Below are positions 35,001 to 48,439 of a stretch of 64,000 nt of DNA, piece by piece. Numbering within the stretch: position 1 is the stretch's first letter; every line of letters starts with the position of its first letter. Both the position numbers and the translations under genes were made by a program. The stretch covers positions 1,426,001 through 1,490,000 of the forward strand of contig CANTUR010000156.1 in assembly GCA_947683625.1 (NCBI GenBank). Reading direction: 5' to 3'. The notes beneath the pieces were generated by a model. The model was not told the origin of the DNA, searched no databases, and worked only from the letters and a program-made list of their open reading frames with translations. Origin of the DNA: Mallotus nudiflorus. Taxonomy: Eukaryota; Streptophyta; Magnoliopsida; Malpighiales; Euphorbiaceae.

Positions 35001-36145
35001 TGTAAGCAGCAGGGTTCAGCGCGTGCCTAAGTGTTTGGCAACCACAACACTGTGTGGACTCAAGGCCAATTAGAAAATATAACTCGGGCTTTTAGCCCAT
35101 ATCAAAGTGGGAGTTGCCACTTGGATAAGACCCAGGACATTCTTTACAAAAATTGGATCCCATAGAGGGCCCCCAGTAGCCATCATCAGAGATTGGGCTC
35201 GGAAACTAGATATGGACTTTTGAATGCCCACCTAACTTTGCTATTGGCATTTGTTTGTGTTTTATATTTTATCAGTTTTAAATATTTCATTATTTCTTTT
35301 AATTATATACAAGTGCAATTTCCACTAAGTAAAAGTCCAATTTTATTATTAAGCTCAAATTTGCACATTAGTCCAACTTCATGCCCATTAGGTCTACACA
35401 TAATAGCAACATGAATAACATAAAATAAAATACACATAAAATAAAATAAAGTAAAAATACTCGTACAAAGAAGTGGGGGAGGAGAAAAAAGTTACATCCC
35501 TTAAATCATGCAAGTAAAAATAAAGATAAAATAAAGCAAAATAAACACACAAAGAATGGGGGGAGGAGAAAGGAATTACACCCTTAAACACAAAATAAAT
35601 AAAAATAAATCTAAAAAGTTCTTCTAAAATTGGGATAGTGATTTGGTGATTGTCAATCACCCTAATCATTTTAAAAAAAAAAATTATTAACTTGCCACAA
35701 ATAACAATAAAACCTACAAAATGAAAACCATAAAATTAATCTCATGAAAATAAAGTAAAACACAACATCAATAAAAGATAAATTAAGCAAATAAACATTT
35801 AATTTATAAATAAATATTAAGATAATAAAATGAGGTAAAAGAATAAATATGCATAAAACATAAATAAATCAAGATTAAGACAGATATAAACTTAGCATAT
35901 GTATAAAAAATGTAAAAAATATTAAGGGATTGCACTTTAAATTTTGAAGCAATTATGCTAAATCTAAGGGAATTACATGACAAAGAAGTATATTTGCATT
36001 GTAATTTCATAAATTAAAAAAATAGAATTAACATCTAATACTAAAATAAAAAGTAAAAAAAAAAAAAGATAGAAAAGATGTGGCAATGCCTCAGTTCTGA
36101 GGTGTCACCCTAGGCCATTGAGGCAATTCAGCATTACCTTAACCC
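35001..36145 (-). repeat. Tat copy B 5' LTR, beginning (interrupted by E3)
   Basis: Starts TGTAAGCAGCAGGG at 35001 next to the primer site, so the LTR extends rightward. It is A/T-rich from 35250 with no supported gene, and contains a palindrome cluster (36079-36134). E3 begins at 36146. Parts of this LTR may continue at 51503-51974 and 63654-64000; no second copy is in the window to prove its length. Confidence 0.55.
36079..36134. repeat. Palindrome-like GAGGTGTCACC cluster in Tat LTR
   Basis: Contains GGCAATGCCTCAG, TGAGGTGTCACCC and CATTGAGGCAATT, the same vocabulary as the arrays at 23812 and 26323. Confidence 0.5.
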
Positions 36146-39100
36146 TATCACGACCCAAAATAAGGGCCATGACCGACGCTAGGGAACGGGAATTCTTTCA
36201 AATCCAGAACCCATAGCAAGCCTAAAAATAAATAAAAACATGCAATAATAATAATAACATAAATAAAGTATTCCGCATCGGAAATAAAATCATAAATAAG
36301 ATATAGTAAATATCCACCAATGAATTTAAATAAACAACTCATCTCATATATAAATAATCTTTCAATACAAATTCGGTTCAAATATTTAAAATACATAACT
36401 CACACAAATAAATACATAAACCCCACAACTGTATACAACTACTGCAGTGTCTAGATTATAAAATAAAACTCAAATAAGCAGTTTACATAATGAAGCCAGG
36501 GCGGAAGAAATCCGGCGTAAAGGTCTGCTACTGAGGTCTGAAGATGATGACTCTCCTGAAAAATATTCAACGGAGGGGAGTCAGACCTCACTGAGTGAAT
36601 TGTTATAATATATATACATGCATAACTAAATGGCAAATGCATATAGTCAATAGTATATATAATAGATATATATACAAGCAAATACACACAAATGCAACGA
36701 AATCATTTTATATATTTTTACTGAAAATCACTATTTATGAAGGATCAAATAGAACCCTAGAAAATCATAACCTCAAATGGTATTAAACAACACTCTAGCC
36801 ATACAAGCTCACTTATTCCAAACAAATTCACTTGTTCCATTTGGACAGTAGACTAGCCCTGAGACACTAAGTCAACCGAGCTCCAGCAGTCTGACTATCA
36901 GTGTGATTGGCCCCGAGACACTTAGTCAACCAAGCTCCAGCAATCACACTCCCAAATCATATCACACATCAAATCAATCCATCCGATCATAATCCACAAT
37001 AGGTTAGTAATATAGCCTAAATGCTATCAGCATACTGGTACGTACTCGGTCCTAGTGCTGCCCACTAGGTAGCACGTGCTATTGATATCCTTCATTTTAA
37101 ATATAAAACATACATTCATAAATAAATGATGTATGAATTTCAATAAAATAGCAACATAAACCATATATATACTAGAAATATACCAAAAATAAATCAGGTA
37201 TATTTCGAGTATATATACGTCAAATAAATCCAATATAATTTCAAAATAAATTAGAAATATATTTTAAAAACATTTTAAGTATAAATGTTTAATAAAACAT
37301 GCATATAATTCAAAATATATAAAAAAATAAACAGAAAATAGACCTAAGTACTAATTAAATCATTTATACATATTTTATCAAAATAAACCATAAATTTCTA
37401 AAATCATGCATCCTAGAACATATGTATATAAAATAACAACTCACTATTTATTGCGCTCCTCGAGATGGGTCTGACGGGCCTGGTCCACTAGGCCTCGGTC
37501 TCAACGCAACTAAACAAGCAAACAACAATAAAAATTAGAATAAATCTAACAGAAGTTCTAAAGACTCGATCTAGAATACTAGACTCAGAATTAGAATTCG
37601 ACCAGACATCACAATTTACTAGAATTCTACCGAAAATTAGGCAGAACCTCCCCTGTAAAACGAACATCTCTTTACTCAAAGAGTAGAGCCGGTCCTGAAA
37701 AGAAACACACTTCGAAAAATAGACACAGAATACAACCAAAATCCCTCGGTCGGACTCCAAACTACAATTGACCGACTGAGGTCCATAATTCACAAAAAAA
37801 ATACAAAAATACCAAAAATGCCCTTATATAATAAAAATACATTTAATAAATCCAAATTACATAATTAACCCTAAAACATGTTAAAAACCGATAAAACTAA
37901 TTTATTTAGAAAAATCGTATATTATATATATAATTTGAAAATAATTTATGAAAAATATTTTTAATTAGTTAAAAATACTAAATCATTTTTATACCTTAAA
38001 TAACTAGTAAAACCAATTTAATTACATTTTTAACTAATTTAGTGTCAAATAATAAAAATACCCCTATATATATAAATTTACTAAAATTTACCAAAAATAA
38101 TATAATTACTCAAAATTAATTTTCTCAACATATAATTCAATAATATCAATAAATATATTCAATTAACCAATTACTTTCAATTAAACACACAATTAACCTT
38201 ATTTTTCAAAATTACATAAACTTAATAAATTCCAAATAAATATATAAAAATTCACAAAAATTATAAATAAATTTCTAAAATGCATTTCAACACCTATAAT
38301 CACCATAAAATCCAAATTCATAATTTAATGAATTAATTTTCAAAAATTAGAAAATATTAATAAAATAATAAAAAAAAACCCAAAAATCAAAATAAATCCC
38401 AAAAATTCCACAAAAACTTCCAGCATGTAGATTGAGCTACAAGGATCAATGTTTGTGAAGGGATTTTTCATGAATCAATCAAATTGAAGCTAAAAAAATT
38501 CGAAAACCCTAATAGGCCAAAATGAAAAAATTAAAACTTAGGGAAATCTAAACCATTTTAAGTGAAACAAAGCTTGGAATCACACTCACCGGAGCTCAAG
38601 GAGAAGATAGAGACCGACGATGTGAAAAATGGTGGCCGGAATCGCTGTGATCGACAATGAGAAGGAGTTTCGAGTTTTTGGGCAAATCGAGCTTCAAACG
38701 GCGCCAAAGAAGGAAGAGAAGGCGGCGGAGCTAGCTGAGGACGAAGGTGGCACGTCGAGAGGCACACCGATGGTGAAGAAACGACATGACAGATGGTGGT
38801 GATGGTGGTAGGGCGTCGGGTGATGGAGGAGAGGGGTCGATGGCATTCTATGTAAATTTGATAAACTTTATAAATTTTGTATATATATATCTTTAACTTT
38901 AATTATAATAATATATATATTATATTCAAAATAATTGTACACCATATGTTTTAAAATGAACAATATATATACATTTACACATGTATACACATATATAGTT
39001 AATTTATTAATATTAAAACTAAATAATAAAATTAAGGTAATTAATTTTAAATAAATACACATATATACAATTTATGTTAGCACTTTAAAAATTATATATA

Positions 39101-39341
39101 AGTTATTGCAAGTTCGTAAAATTAGTCAAAATAATTAGTATCAAATTATTTACGTGTCAATTTCCTCGAAAATACAATTCCCGAGAAAATTTTACGTAAA
39201 GTACTTAAAATAATATAAAATAATTAAAATTAGCTTTAAACAAATAACAAACTCATAAAATATTATAAATATACACAAAAATTATTAACACTGCATATCC
39301 CGATGGAGTTTAAAAATATTTAAAAAACTCGGGATATTACA
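36146..39341 (-). repeat. E3 3' LTR
   Basis: Starts TATCACGACCC (TG mutated to TA) and ends GGGATATTACA; 3,196 bp. Preceded by AACCC, its expected target-site duplicate, but the right partner is lost with the truncation at 51502. Shares the doubled 30-bp unit, the hairpin and the splice-like islets of other Tekay LTRs. Confidence 0.9.
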
Positions 39342-39388
39342 GTCTCACCCCCTTACAAGAATTCATCCCCGAATTCTAGAAAGAATGA

Positions 39389-42300
39389 TTACAAAAAAAA
39401 TAAAGGAGGGAAGAGATACAGGTAAGAAGATCGCATCTCAGCTTCAGTCTCCCACGTATGCTCCTCAACTCTGTTGCTGCGCCACAGAACCTTAATCATC
39501 GAAATCTGTTTCGATCACAACTGTCGAATCTGATAATCAATTATCGCCACAAGTTCTTCCATAAATGTCAGATCTTCGTTCACTTCCATACTATCAGGCT
39601 GCAACACGTGTGAAAGGTCTGAGATATACTTTTGCAACATCAAGATATGGAACACCAGATGCACTTGTGACATACTCGGGGACAAATCCAATTGATATGC
39701 AACAGTGCTAACTCTCTCCAGAATCTTGAATGGTCTGATGTATCTCGGTGCCAACTTACCCTTTATGCCAAATCTCATCACACCCTTCATCAGAGACACC
39801 TTAAGAAAAACAAAGTCTCCAACCTGAAACTCTACATCTCTGTGCCTAGGATCCGCATAGCTCTTCTGCCTACTAACTGCGGTCTTTAATCTGTGCTTAA
39901 TCATGGCATCTTTCTCTACAGCATCTTGAACCATCTCAGGTCCAGTCAAAGCTCTCTCACCAATCTCATTCCAACTTAGAGGGGATCTACATTTCCTTCC
40001 ATACAACGCCTCATATGGTGCCATGCCAATACTGCTATGGTAGCTGTTATTATACGCAAACTCTACGAGTGGCAAATGATCATCCCAGCTACCTACTAAA
40101 TCCAAGACACACATTCTCAACATATCTTCCAGTGTCTAGATTGTCCTCTCAAACTGACCATCTGTCTGAGGATGAAAAGCAGTACTGAAGTCCAACCTAG
40201 TGCCCATCACTTCCTACAACTTCTGCCAAAAATGAGAGGTAAAAACTGAACCTTTGTCTGACACAATGGACACAGGTACTCCATGAAGGCACACAATATG
40301 CTTCACATATAGCTTCACCAATCTAGCTATAGAATAGGTGGCTTTCACAGGCAAGAAATGTGCAAACTTCATCAACCTATCTATAATCACCCAGATGGAA
40401 TCGTATCCATCCTTAGAACGAGGCAAACATACTACAAAATCCATAGCTATCCTTTCCCACATCCACTCAAGAATAGGAAGAGGCTGAAGCTTCCCAGAAG
40501 GCTTCTAATGTTCAGCTTTCACTTGCTGACACGTCAGGCACTTAGCAACATAATCAGCGACATCCTTCTTCAATCCGTCCCACCAGTATAAATCTTTGAT
40601 ACTGTGGTACATCTCAGTGACACCCGAATGTACGCTATAAGCTGTAGAATGTGCTTCCTCTAAGATCTCTTCTCTCAAATCATCCACATCAGGAAAACAC
40701 AATCTACCACTGATCCACAACACACCATTATCATCAAGTGTGAAATCAGTGAACTTCCCTGCTCGAACATTCTCTGCAAGCTCTTCTAGAATAGGATCTC
40801 GGCTTTGAGTTGCTTTAATCCTATCCCTTAGTACAGATCGCACCTTAAACTGAGATAGCAGTCCACCTAATCTACTAAGCTTCATCATCAGACCTTGATC
40901 CACCAATAGATGCAACTACTGGATCAATAGTCTCCTCTCAACATTGATGCGAGCAAGACTGCCTGAGGACTTTCTACTTAAGGCATCTGCTACCACATTA
41001 GCCTTGCCCGGATGATATAATATCTCATAGTCATAATCTTTCAATAATTCCAACCATCTCCTCTACCTCAGATTCAGATCTTTCTATTGGAAAATATACT
41101 TTAGGCTCTTATGAAGTAAAAATCTCACAAGTCACCCCGTACAAATAATGTCTCCAAATCTTGAGAGCAAAGATCACTGTAGCCATTTCAAGGTCATGTG
41201 TAGGATAGTTCTGCTCATATTTCTTCAACTGCCTCAAAGCATAGGCTATCACCCTACCATTCTGCATCAACACACAACCAAGGGCAACTCTAGAGGCATC
41301 ACAATAAACTACGAACTTGTCCATACTATTAAGCAAAGCTAACACTGGAGTTGTAATCAATTTCTCCTTCAACAACTAGAAACTATTCTCACAAGTTTCT
41401 GATCACTCGAATCTAACATTCTTCTAAGTCAAGCGAGTTATAGGGGCTGTAATTTTGGAAAAATCCTGCACAAACCGCCTATAATACTCTACTAAACCTA
41501 GAAAACTTTGAATCTTTATAACAAAAGTCAATCTAGGCCACTCAAACACTGCCTCAATCTTCTATGGATCAACATGGATACCCTCTTTAGACACCACATG
41601 TCCAAGAAAAGAAACACTCTCCATCCAAAAAATCACACTTCGAGAATTTAGCATAAAGTTGGTGATCTCTCAGTGTCTTCAATATAGTCCTCAAGTGATA
41701 TACATACTCCTCCATACTCCTCAAATATACTAGTATATCATCGATGAAGACTACCACAAACTGATCCACATACGGTTTGAATACCCTATTCATCAGGTCC
41801 ATAAAAGCTGCTGGTGCATTAGTCAAACCAAAAGACATCACCAGAAACTCATAATGGCCATATCGAGTGCGGAATGCCATTTTAGGAACATCGACTTCAC
41901 TGATCCGCAACTGATGATAACCCGACCTCAAATAAATCTTAGAAAAGAACTGTGCACCCTGTAGCTTATCAAATAAATCATCTATCCTCGGGAGAGGATA
42001 CTTGTTCTTCACTGTCACCTTGTTCAGCTCCCTGTAGTCAATGCATAGTCTCAGGGTAGCATTCTTCTTCTTCATAAACAGGACTGGTGCACCCCAAAGA
42101 GAAACACTGGGTCTGATAAAATCCTTATCCAACAACTCTTACAACTGCTCCTTCAACTCTTTCAATTCTGTAAGAGCCATTCTATAGGGTGGCATAGATA
42201 TAGGAGTAGTACCTGGAACCATATCTATACAGAACTCAATCTCTCTATGAGGTGGTAAACCCGGAAACTCCTCAAGAAAAACATTAGGAAACTCACAAGC

Positions 42301-44113
42301 AACAGGAACACCTGTGAGTGACAACTTCTCCACTGAAATATCCCTGACTAATGCCAAATATCCTTGACAACCTTTCCTCAGCAACGTCCTAGTCGTAATA
42401 GCAGAAATGAGATTCTGAGGTGCTGAACTCCTATCACTCACAAACTTAAATTCTTCTCCATCAGGAATTCTGAAAGTCACCTCTTTATTTCAACAATCCA
42501 CCACGGCATAGTGTTGAGATAACCAATCCATACCCAAAATAACATCAAACTCCATCACATCCAACAGAATCAAATTAGCAGACAATTCTCTACCTCCCAT
42601 AAGAACTGGACAACTAGAAAGAACAATATCGGTATCCAAAGAATCGCTCAGAGGAGTGGCAACAGACAAAGGAAAAGCCATCCTTGAAGCTTGCCAACAA
42701 GACTTGAAAGTAAAAATGGGAGAAACAAATGAATGTGTGGCACCCGGATTAAACAAAACCCATGCATCTAGGTAATAAACAGAAATAATACTTGTCACAA
42801 CTGCATTAGATGCCTGAGCATCCTGCTGAGTAAGATGGAAGACTTTGGCCTGTCCTCGACCTCTCTGCTGACTGGTAGAAGTCTGGCCAACAACTCTGGC
42901 ACCTCTACCACAACCCTACTGTGGAACAATCTGAGTGGAACTTTGATGTTGGGCTAAAGGCAAGTGAAATGGAACGGGTGCAGCACTAGCAATCAACTGC
43001 TATGAAAATCGCGGAATCTGCGACTGCTGATACCTAGAGTAAGGACACGATCTAGAATAATGCACGGTCTACCCACATCTAAAGCACGTCAGTGGTGTTA
43101 GGTAACACGGTCCCTGATGAAATCTACCGCAGGTCTAGCAAACACTGGTAGTTGATCCAAAACTATGTCCACTACTGCTGCTTGAAGCACCTGACCTGAA
43201 TCTAAATAGTCTACACTGACCTCCACGGCCATGTCTACTGCTCCGATGCACTCGCTGCTGCTGCCTCTGACTCTACTGAGTTGGACCTCTCTGCTGACTA
43301 CTCAAACCAACATGAAAACTCGAATACAAAGTAGCCTGCAATCCACTCGGTTAAACACCCAGCTGGTAATAATCAGGCATAGCTCCCTGCCTGACTAGCC
43401 TCAGCTCAATCTCCTTGGCCAACTCAATCACAAACTCCAGAGTAAGGCCCACTGTAGGCATACCAGCAAATGTTGTACCCAAACTAGTAACGTAGGTGGT
43501 GACTGTAAAATACTGGTCTTGCATCAGATCCTCTGCATATCTACCCAGCTAGAGAAACTCTCGGGTGTACTCCTCTACTGATCGATCACTACGAGAAATG
43601 TTGGTCAATCTGAGACGATAACTCATGCGGAGTGGCTCTAGACAGAATCTCCTCATAAATCGCTCTCTGAACTGAGCCCAGGTCATCGTCATCATGTAAG
43701 CTGGATTATCTGAATAAACCTGTCCAAGGCCGGTCCCTCAACAAACAGCTCAACGATCATGATTCGATGGTACTCGGTGTGAGCAGTCCGAGTCCTAGTC
43801 TCGATCGCATGAAAAAATCTAACGGATTGAAAGTCCTATCAAAAGTAATCTTGCCAACTCTAGCATAGAACAAAGCTACCTCAGGGTCAGACATACCCTA
43901 CTGATAGGCAGGCTGAACAGGCCAAACGACTGGAGGTATAGGATCCTCAATAAGCTCCTCGTCCTCTATCTCCCTCTCCCTATGGCGACCTGTCGCTCCT
44001 CGAGGTCTACCTCTGCGCCTAACTGGCTGCTCTAAAGGTAAAACCTCATCCTGAAAGGACTCATCATCCTCGGCCTCAATGACTGGTGGAGCGACACACG
44101 CTCGCCTCCTCAT
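39389..44113 (-). pseudogene. E3 gag-pol pseudogene
   Basis: Complete Tekay-type gag-pol in outline, ATG at 44111-44113. The gag N-terminus lacks four residues of the Arg/Gly repeat compared with E2. The zinc knuckle has a Gln-to-stop change. Protease at 42490-42798 (LFNPGATHSF, Asp changed to Asn); RT with VVFIDDILVY (about 41725-41755); RNase H fragment 41109-41375; integrase at 40505-40915, 40214-40462 and 39515-40123. Frameshifts lie near 41113 (2-nt loss), 41632 (1-nt gain) and in gag near 43700 and 43813. Many stops are CAG-to-TAG. The frame runs past the chromodomain-like tail into a few extra Leu/Phe codons before TAA at 39389-39391. Non-functional. Confidence 0.9.
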
Positions 44114-44298
44114 TCTGAAAAGACAAACAGAATGATTCAGACAAAATAAACAACGAAGGAATAATGCAGAAAGCTAAAGCAAGAAATAATTATCAAGACA
44201 TACTCAAACCTAATTCACTGTAGTAGTTTTAACAGAAAACACAACACTGAAAACTAGAGCCATAACTCACATAACTAAGCCCTGACATAGAAAACCAT

Positions 44299-44310
44299 GC
44301 TCTGATACCA
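44299..44310 (-). other. E3 primer-binding site (tRNA-iMet)
   Basis: Minus strand TGGTATCAGAGC, four bases from the LTR end at 44315. Confidence 0.9.
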
Positions 44311-45569
44311 ACTTTGTCAGGACCCAAAACAGGGGCCATGACCGGCGCTAAGGAACGGGAATTCTTTCGAATCCGGAACCCGTAGCAAGCCTAAAAATAT
44401 GCAATAATAATAATAATATAAATAAAGTATTTTGCAGCGGAAATAAAATCATAAATAAGATACAGTAAATATCCACCAATGAATTTAAATAAACAACTCA
44501 TCTTATATATAAATAATCTTTCAATACAAATTCAGTTCAAATATTTAAAATACATAACTCACACAAATAAATACATAAACCCTACAACTATATACAACTA
44601 CTGTAGTGTCTAGATTATAAAATAAAACTCAAATAAGTAGTTTACATAATGAAGCTGGGGCGAAAGAAATATGGCATAAGGGTCTGCTACTGAGGTCTGA
44701 AGACGATGACTCTCTTGAAAAATATTCAATGGAGGGGAGTCAAACCTTACTGAGTGAATTGTTATAATATATATACATGCATAACTAAATGGCAAATGCA
44801 CACAGTTAATAGTATATATAAAAGATATATATATACAAGCAAATACACACAAATGCAACAAAATCATTTTATATATTTTTACTAAAAATCACTATTTATG
44901 AAGGATCAAATAGAACCCTAGAAAATCACAACCTCAAATAGTGTTAAACAACACTCTAGCCATACATGCTCACTTATTCCAAATGAATTCACTTGTTCCA
45001 TTTGGACAATATACTAGCCTCGAGACACTAAGTCAATCGAGCTCCAACAGTCTGACTGTCAGTATGATTGGTCCCGAGACACTTAGTCAACCAAGCTTCA
45101 GCAATCACACTCCCAAATCGTATCACACATCAATCCATCCGATCATAATCCACAATAGGTTAGTAATATAGCCTAAATGCTATCAACGTACCAGTACATA
45201 CTTGGTCCTAGTGTTGCCCACTAGGTAGCACGTTCTATTCATATCCTTCATTTTAAATATAAAACATACATTCATAAATAAATGATGCATGAATTTTAAT
45301 AAAATAGCAACATAAACCATATATATACTAGATATACCAAAAATAAACCAGGTATATTTCGAGTACAGATACGTCAAATAAATCCAATATAATTGCAAAA
45401 TAAATTAGAAATATATTTTAAAAACATTTTAAGTATAAATGTTTAATAAAACATGCATATAATTCAAAATATATCAAAAATAAATAGAAAATAGACCTAA
45501 GTACTAATTAAATCATTTATGCATATTTTATCAAAATAAACCATACATTTCTAAAATCATGCATCCTAA

Positions 45570-45572
<3 letters not shown>

Positions 45573-45655
<83 letters not shown>
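45573..45655. repeat. (TA)n microsatellite, 83 bp
   Basis: A pure AT dinucleotide run at the site where other Tekay LTRs have short TATA stretches (11361-11371, 37421, 48395, 53306). It gives a spurious Tyr-Ile repeat open frame. Confidence 0.95.
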
Positions 45656-45658
<3 letters not shown>

Positions 45659-47114
45659 ACAACTATTTGTTTATTGTGCTCCTCGAGATGGGTCCGACAG
45701 GCCTGGTCCACTAGGCCTCGGTCTCGATGCCACTAAACAAGCAAACGACAATAGAAATCAGAATAAATCTAATAGAAGTTCTAAAGACTCGATCTAGAAT
45801 ACTAAACTCAGAATTAGAATTCGACCGAACATCACGTTTTACGAGAACTCTACAGAAAATTTGACAGAACCTCCCTTGTAAAATGGACATCTCTTTACTC
45901 AAAGAGTAGAGCCGGTCCTACAAAGAAACACACTTCGAAAATAGACATAGAATACAACCAAAATCCCTCGGTCGGACTCCAAACTACAATTTACCGATCG
46001 AGGTCCACAATTCACAGAATAAAAACATAAATATCAAAAATGCCCTTATATAATAAAAATACATTTAATAAATCTAAATTACATAATTAACCCTAAAACA
46101 TGTTAAAAACCGATAAAACTAATTTATTTAGAAAAATCGTATATTATATATATAATTTGAAAATAATTTACGAAAAATATTTTTAATTAGTTAAAAATAC
46201 TAAATAATTTGTAGAAATCATTTTTATACCTCAAATAACTAGTAAAACCAATTTAATTACATTTTAACTAATTTAGTGTCAAATTACCAAAATACCCATA
46301 TATATATAAATTTACTAAAATTAATCAAAAATTCACCACAAATAATATAATTACTCAAAATTAATTTTCTCAACATATAATTCAATAATATCAATAAATA
46401 TACTCAATTAACCAATTAATTCAATTAAACACATAATTAAGCCTATTTTTCAAAATTACATAAAATTAATAAATTCCAAATAAATATATAAAAATTCACA
46501 AAAATTACAAATAAATTTCTAAAATGCATTTCAACACCTATAATCACCATAAAATCCAATTTCATAATTTAATTAATTAATTTTCAAAAATTTGAAAATA
46601 TTAATAAAAAAATCCCAAAAATTCCACAAAAATTCCAACATATAGATTGAGCTACAAGGATTAATGTTTGTAAAGGGAGTTTTCATGAATCAACCAAATT
46701 AAAGCTAAACAAATTCGGAAACCCTAATAGGCCTAAATGAAGAAATCAAAACCTAGGGAAATCTAAACCATTTTAAGTGAAACAAAGCTTAGAATCACAC
46801 TCACCCGAGCTCAAGGAGAAGATAGAGACCGGCGGTGTGAAAAATGGTGGCTGAAATCGCTATGATCGATGGTGAGAAGGAGTTTCAGGTTTCCAGCCAA
46901 ATCGAGCTTTAAACGGCGCCGGAGAAAGAAGAGAAGGTGGCGGAGCTAGCTAAGGATGAAGGTGGCATGCTGGGAGGCACTCCGACAGTGAAGAAATGGC
47001 ATGATAGATGGTAGTGATGGTGGTAGGGCATCGGGTGATGGAGGAGAGGGGTCGATGGCATTCTATGTAAATTTGATAAACTTTATAAATTTTGTATATA
47101 TATATATATATATA

Positions 47115-48392
47115 TGTCACAACCCAAAATAGAGGCCATGATCGGCGCTAGGAAACGGGAATTCTTTTGAATCCGGAACCTGTAGCAAGCCTTAAAAATA
47201 AAATAAAAGCATGCAATAATAATAATAACATAAATAAAATATTTTGCAGCGGAAATTAAAATCACAAATAAGATAAGTAAATATACATCAATGGATTTAA
47301 ATCCTCATCTCATATATACAAATATTCCTTTAATACAAATCCAGTTCAAATATTTAAAGTACATAACTCATATAAATATAATACATAAACTCCACAACTA
47401 TATACAACTATTCCAGTGTCTAGATTATAAAATAAAACTCAAATAAGCAGTTTACATAATGAAGCTGGGGCGGAAGAAATTCGGCGTACAGGTCTGCTAC
47501 TGAGGTCTGAGGACGATGACTCTCCTGAAAAATAGTCAATGGAAGAGAGTCAGACCTCATTGAGTGAATTGTTATAATATATATACATGCATACTAAATG
47601 ACAATGCACACAGTCAATAGTATATATAATAGATATATAAACAAGCAAATACACACAAATGCAACAAAATCATTTATTTATATATTTTACTGAAAATCAC
47701 TATTTATGAAGGATCAAATAGAACCCTAGAAAATCGCAACCTCAAAATAGTGTTAGACAACACTCTAGCCATATAGGCTTACTTATTCTAAATAAGTTCA
47801 CTTGTTCCATTTGGACAGTAGACTGGCCCCGAGACACTAAGTCAACCGAGCTCCAGCAGTTTGACTGTCAGTGTAATTAGCCCCGAGGCACTTGGTCAAC
47901 CGAGCTCCAACAATCACACTCCTAAAATCATATCACACATCAAATCAAATCTAATCAATCCAATCATAATCCATAAATAAGTTAGTATTATAGCCTAAAT
48001 GCTATCAGTGTACCGGTACGTACTCAGTCCTAGTGCTGCCCACTAGGTAGCACGTTCTATCAATATCCTTCATTAAAATATAAAACATACATTCATAATT
48101 AAATGATGCATGAATTCGAAATAAATAACAACATAAACCATATATATACTAGAAATATACCAAAAATAAACCAGGTATATTTTGAGTATATATACGTCAA
48201 ATAAATCCAATATAATCGTAAAATAAACTAAATATATATTTAAAAAAAATTTTAATATAAATTTTTAATAAAGCATGCATATAATTTAAAATATATCAAA
48301 AATAAACCAAAAATAAACTTAAGTACTAATTAAATCATTTATGCATATTTAATCAAAATAAAACATATATTTCTAAAATCATGCACCCTAGA

Positions 48393-48439
<47 letters not shown>

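Larger units (their letters stand above)
26316..36145 (-). mobile_element. Tat-type element copy B
   Basis: The more complete of two colinear Tat/Ogre-type Ty3/gypsy copies. In plus coordinates it runs palindromes, antisense accessory ORF, integrase, RNase H, RT, protease, gag, leader, primer site and the beginning of a 5' LTR at 35001, where E3 cuts in. Coding order on the minus strand is gag-PR-RT-RH-IN, as in all Ty3/gypsy elements, with the accessory ORF antisense on the 3' side as known for the Tat lineage. All frames are broken. The 3' LTR was not identified; the left limit is set only by homology with copy A. It holds the empty site of E2 (30283-30287). Confidence 0.8.

Noticed and set aside
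35394..35669. Minus-strand 91-codon Phe/Tyr-rich frame
   Set aside because: Low-complexity AT-rich Tat LTR sequence with no homologue or motif.
45517..45711. Open frame with a long Tyr-Ile repeat
   Set aside because: Translation of a pure TA microsatellite in an LTR.
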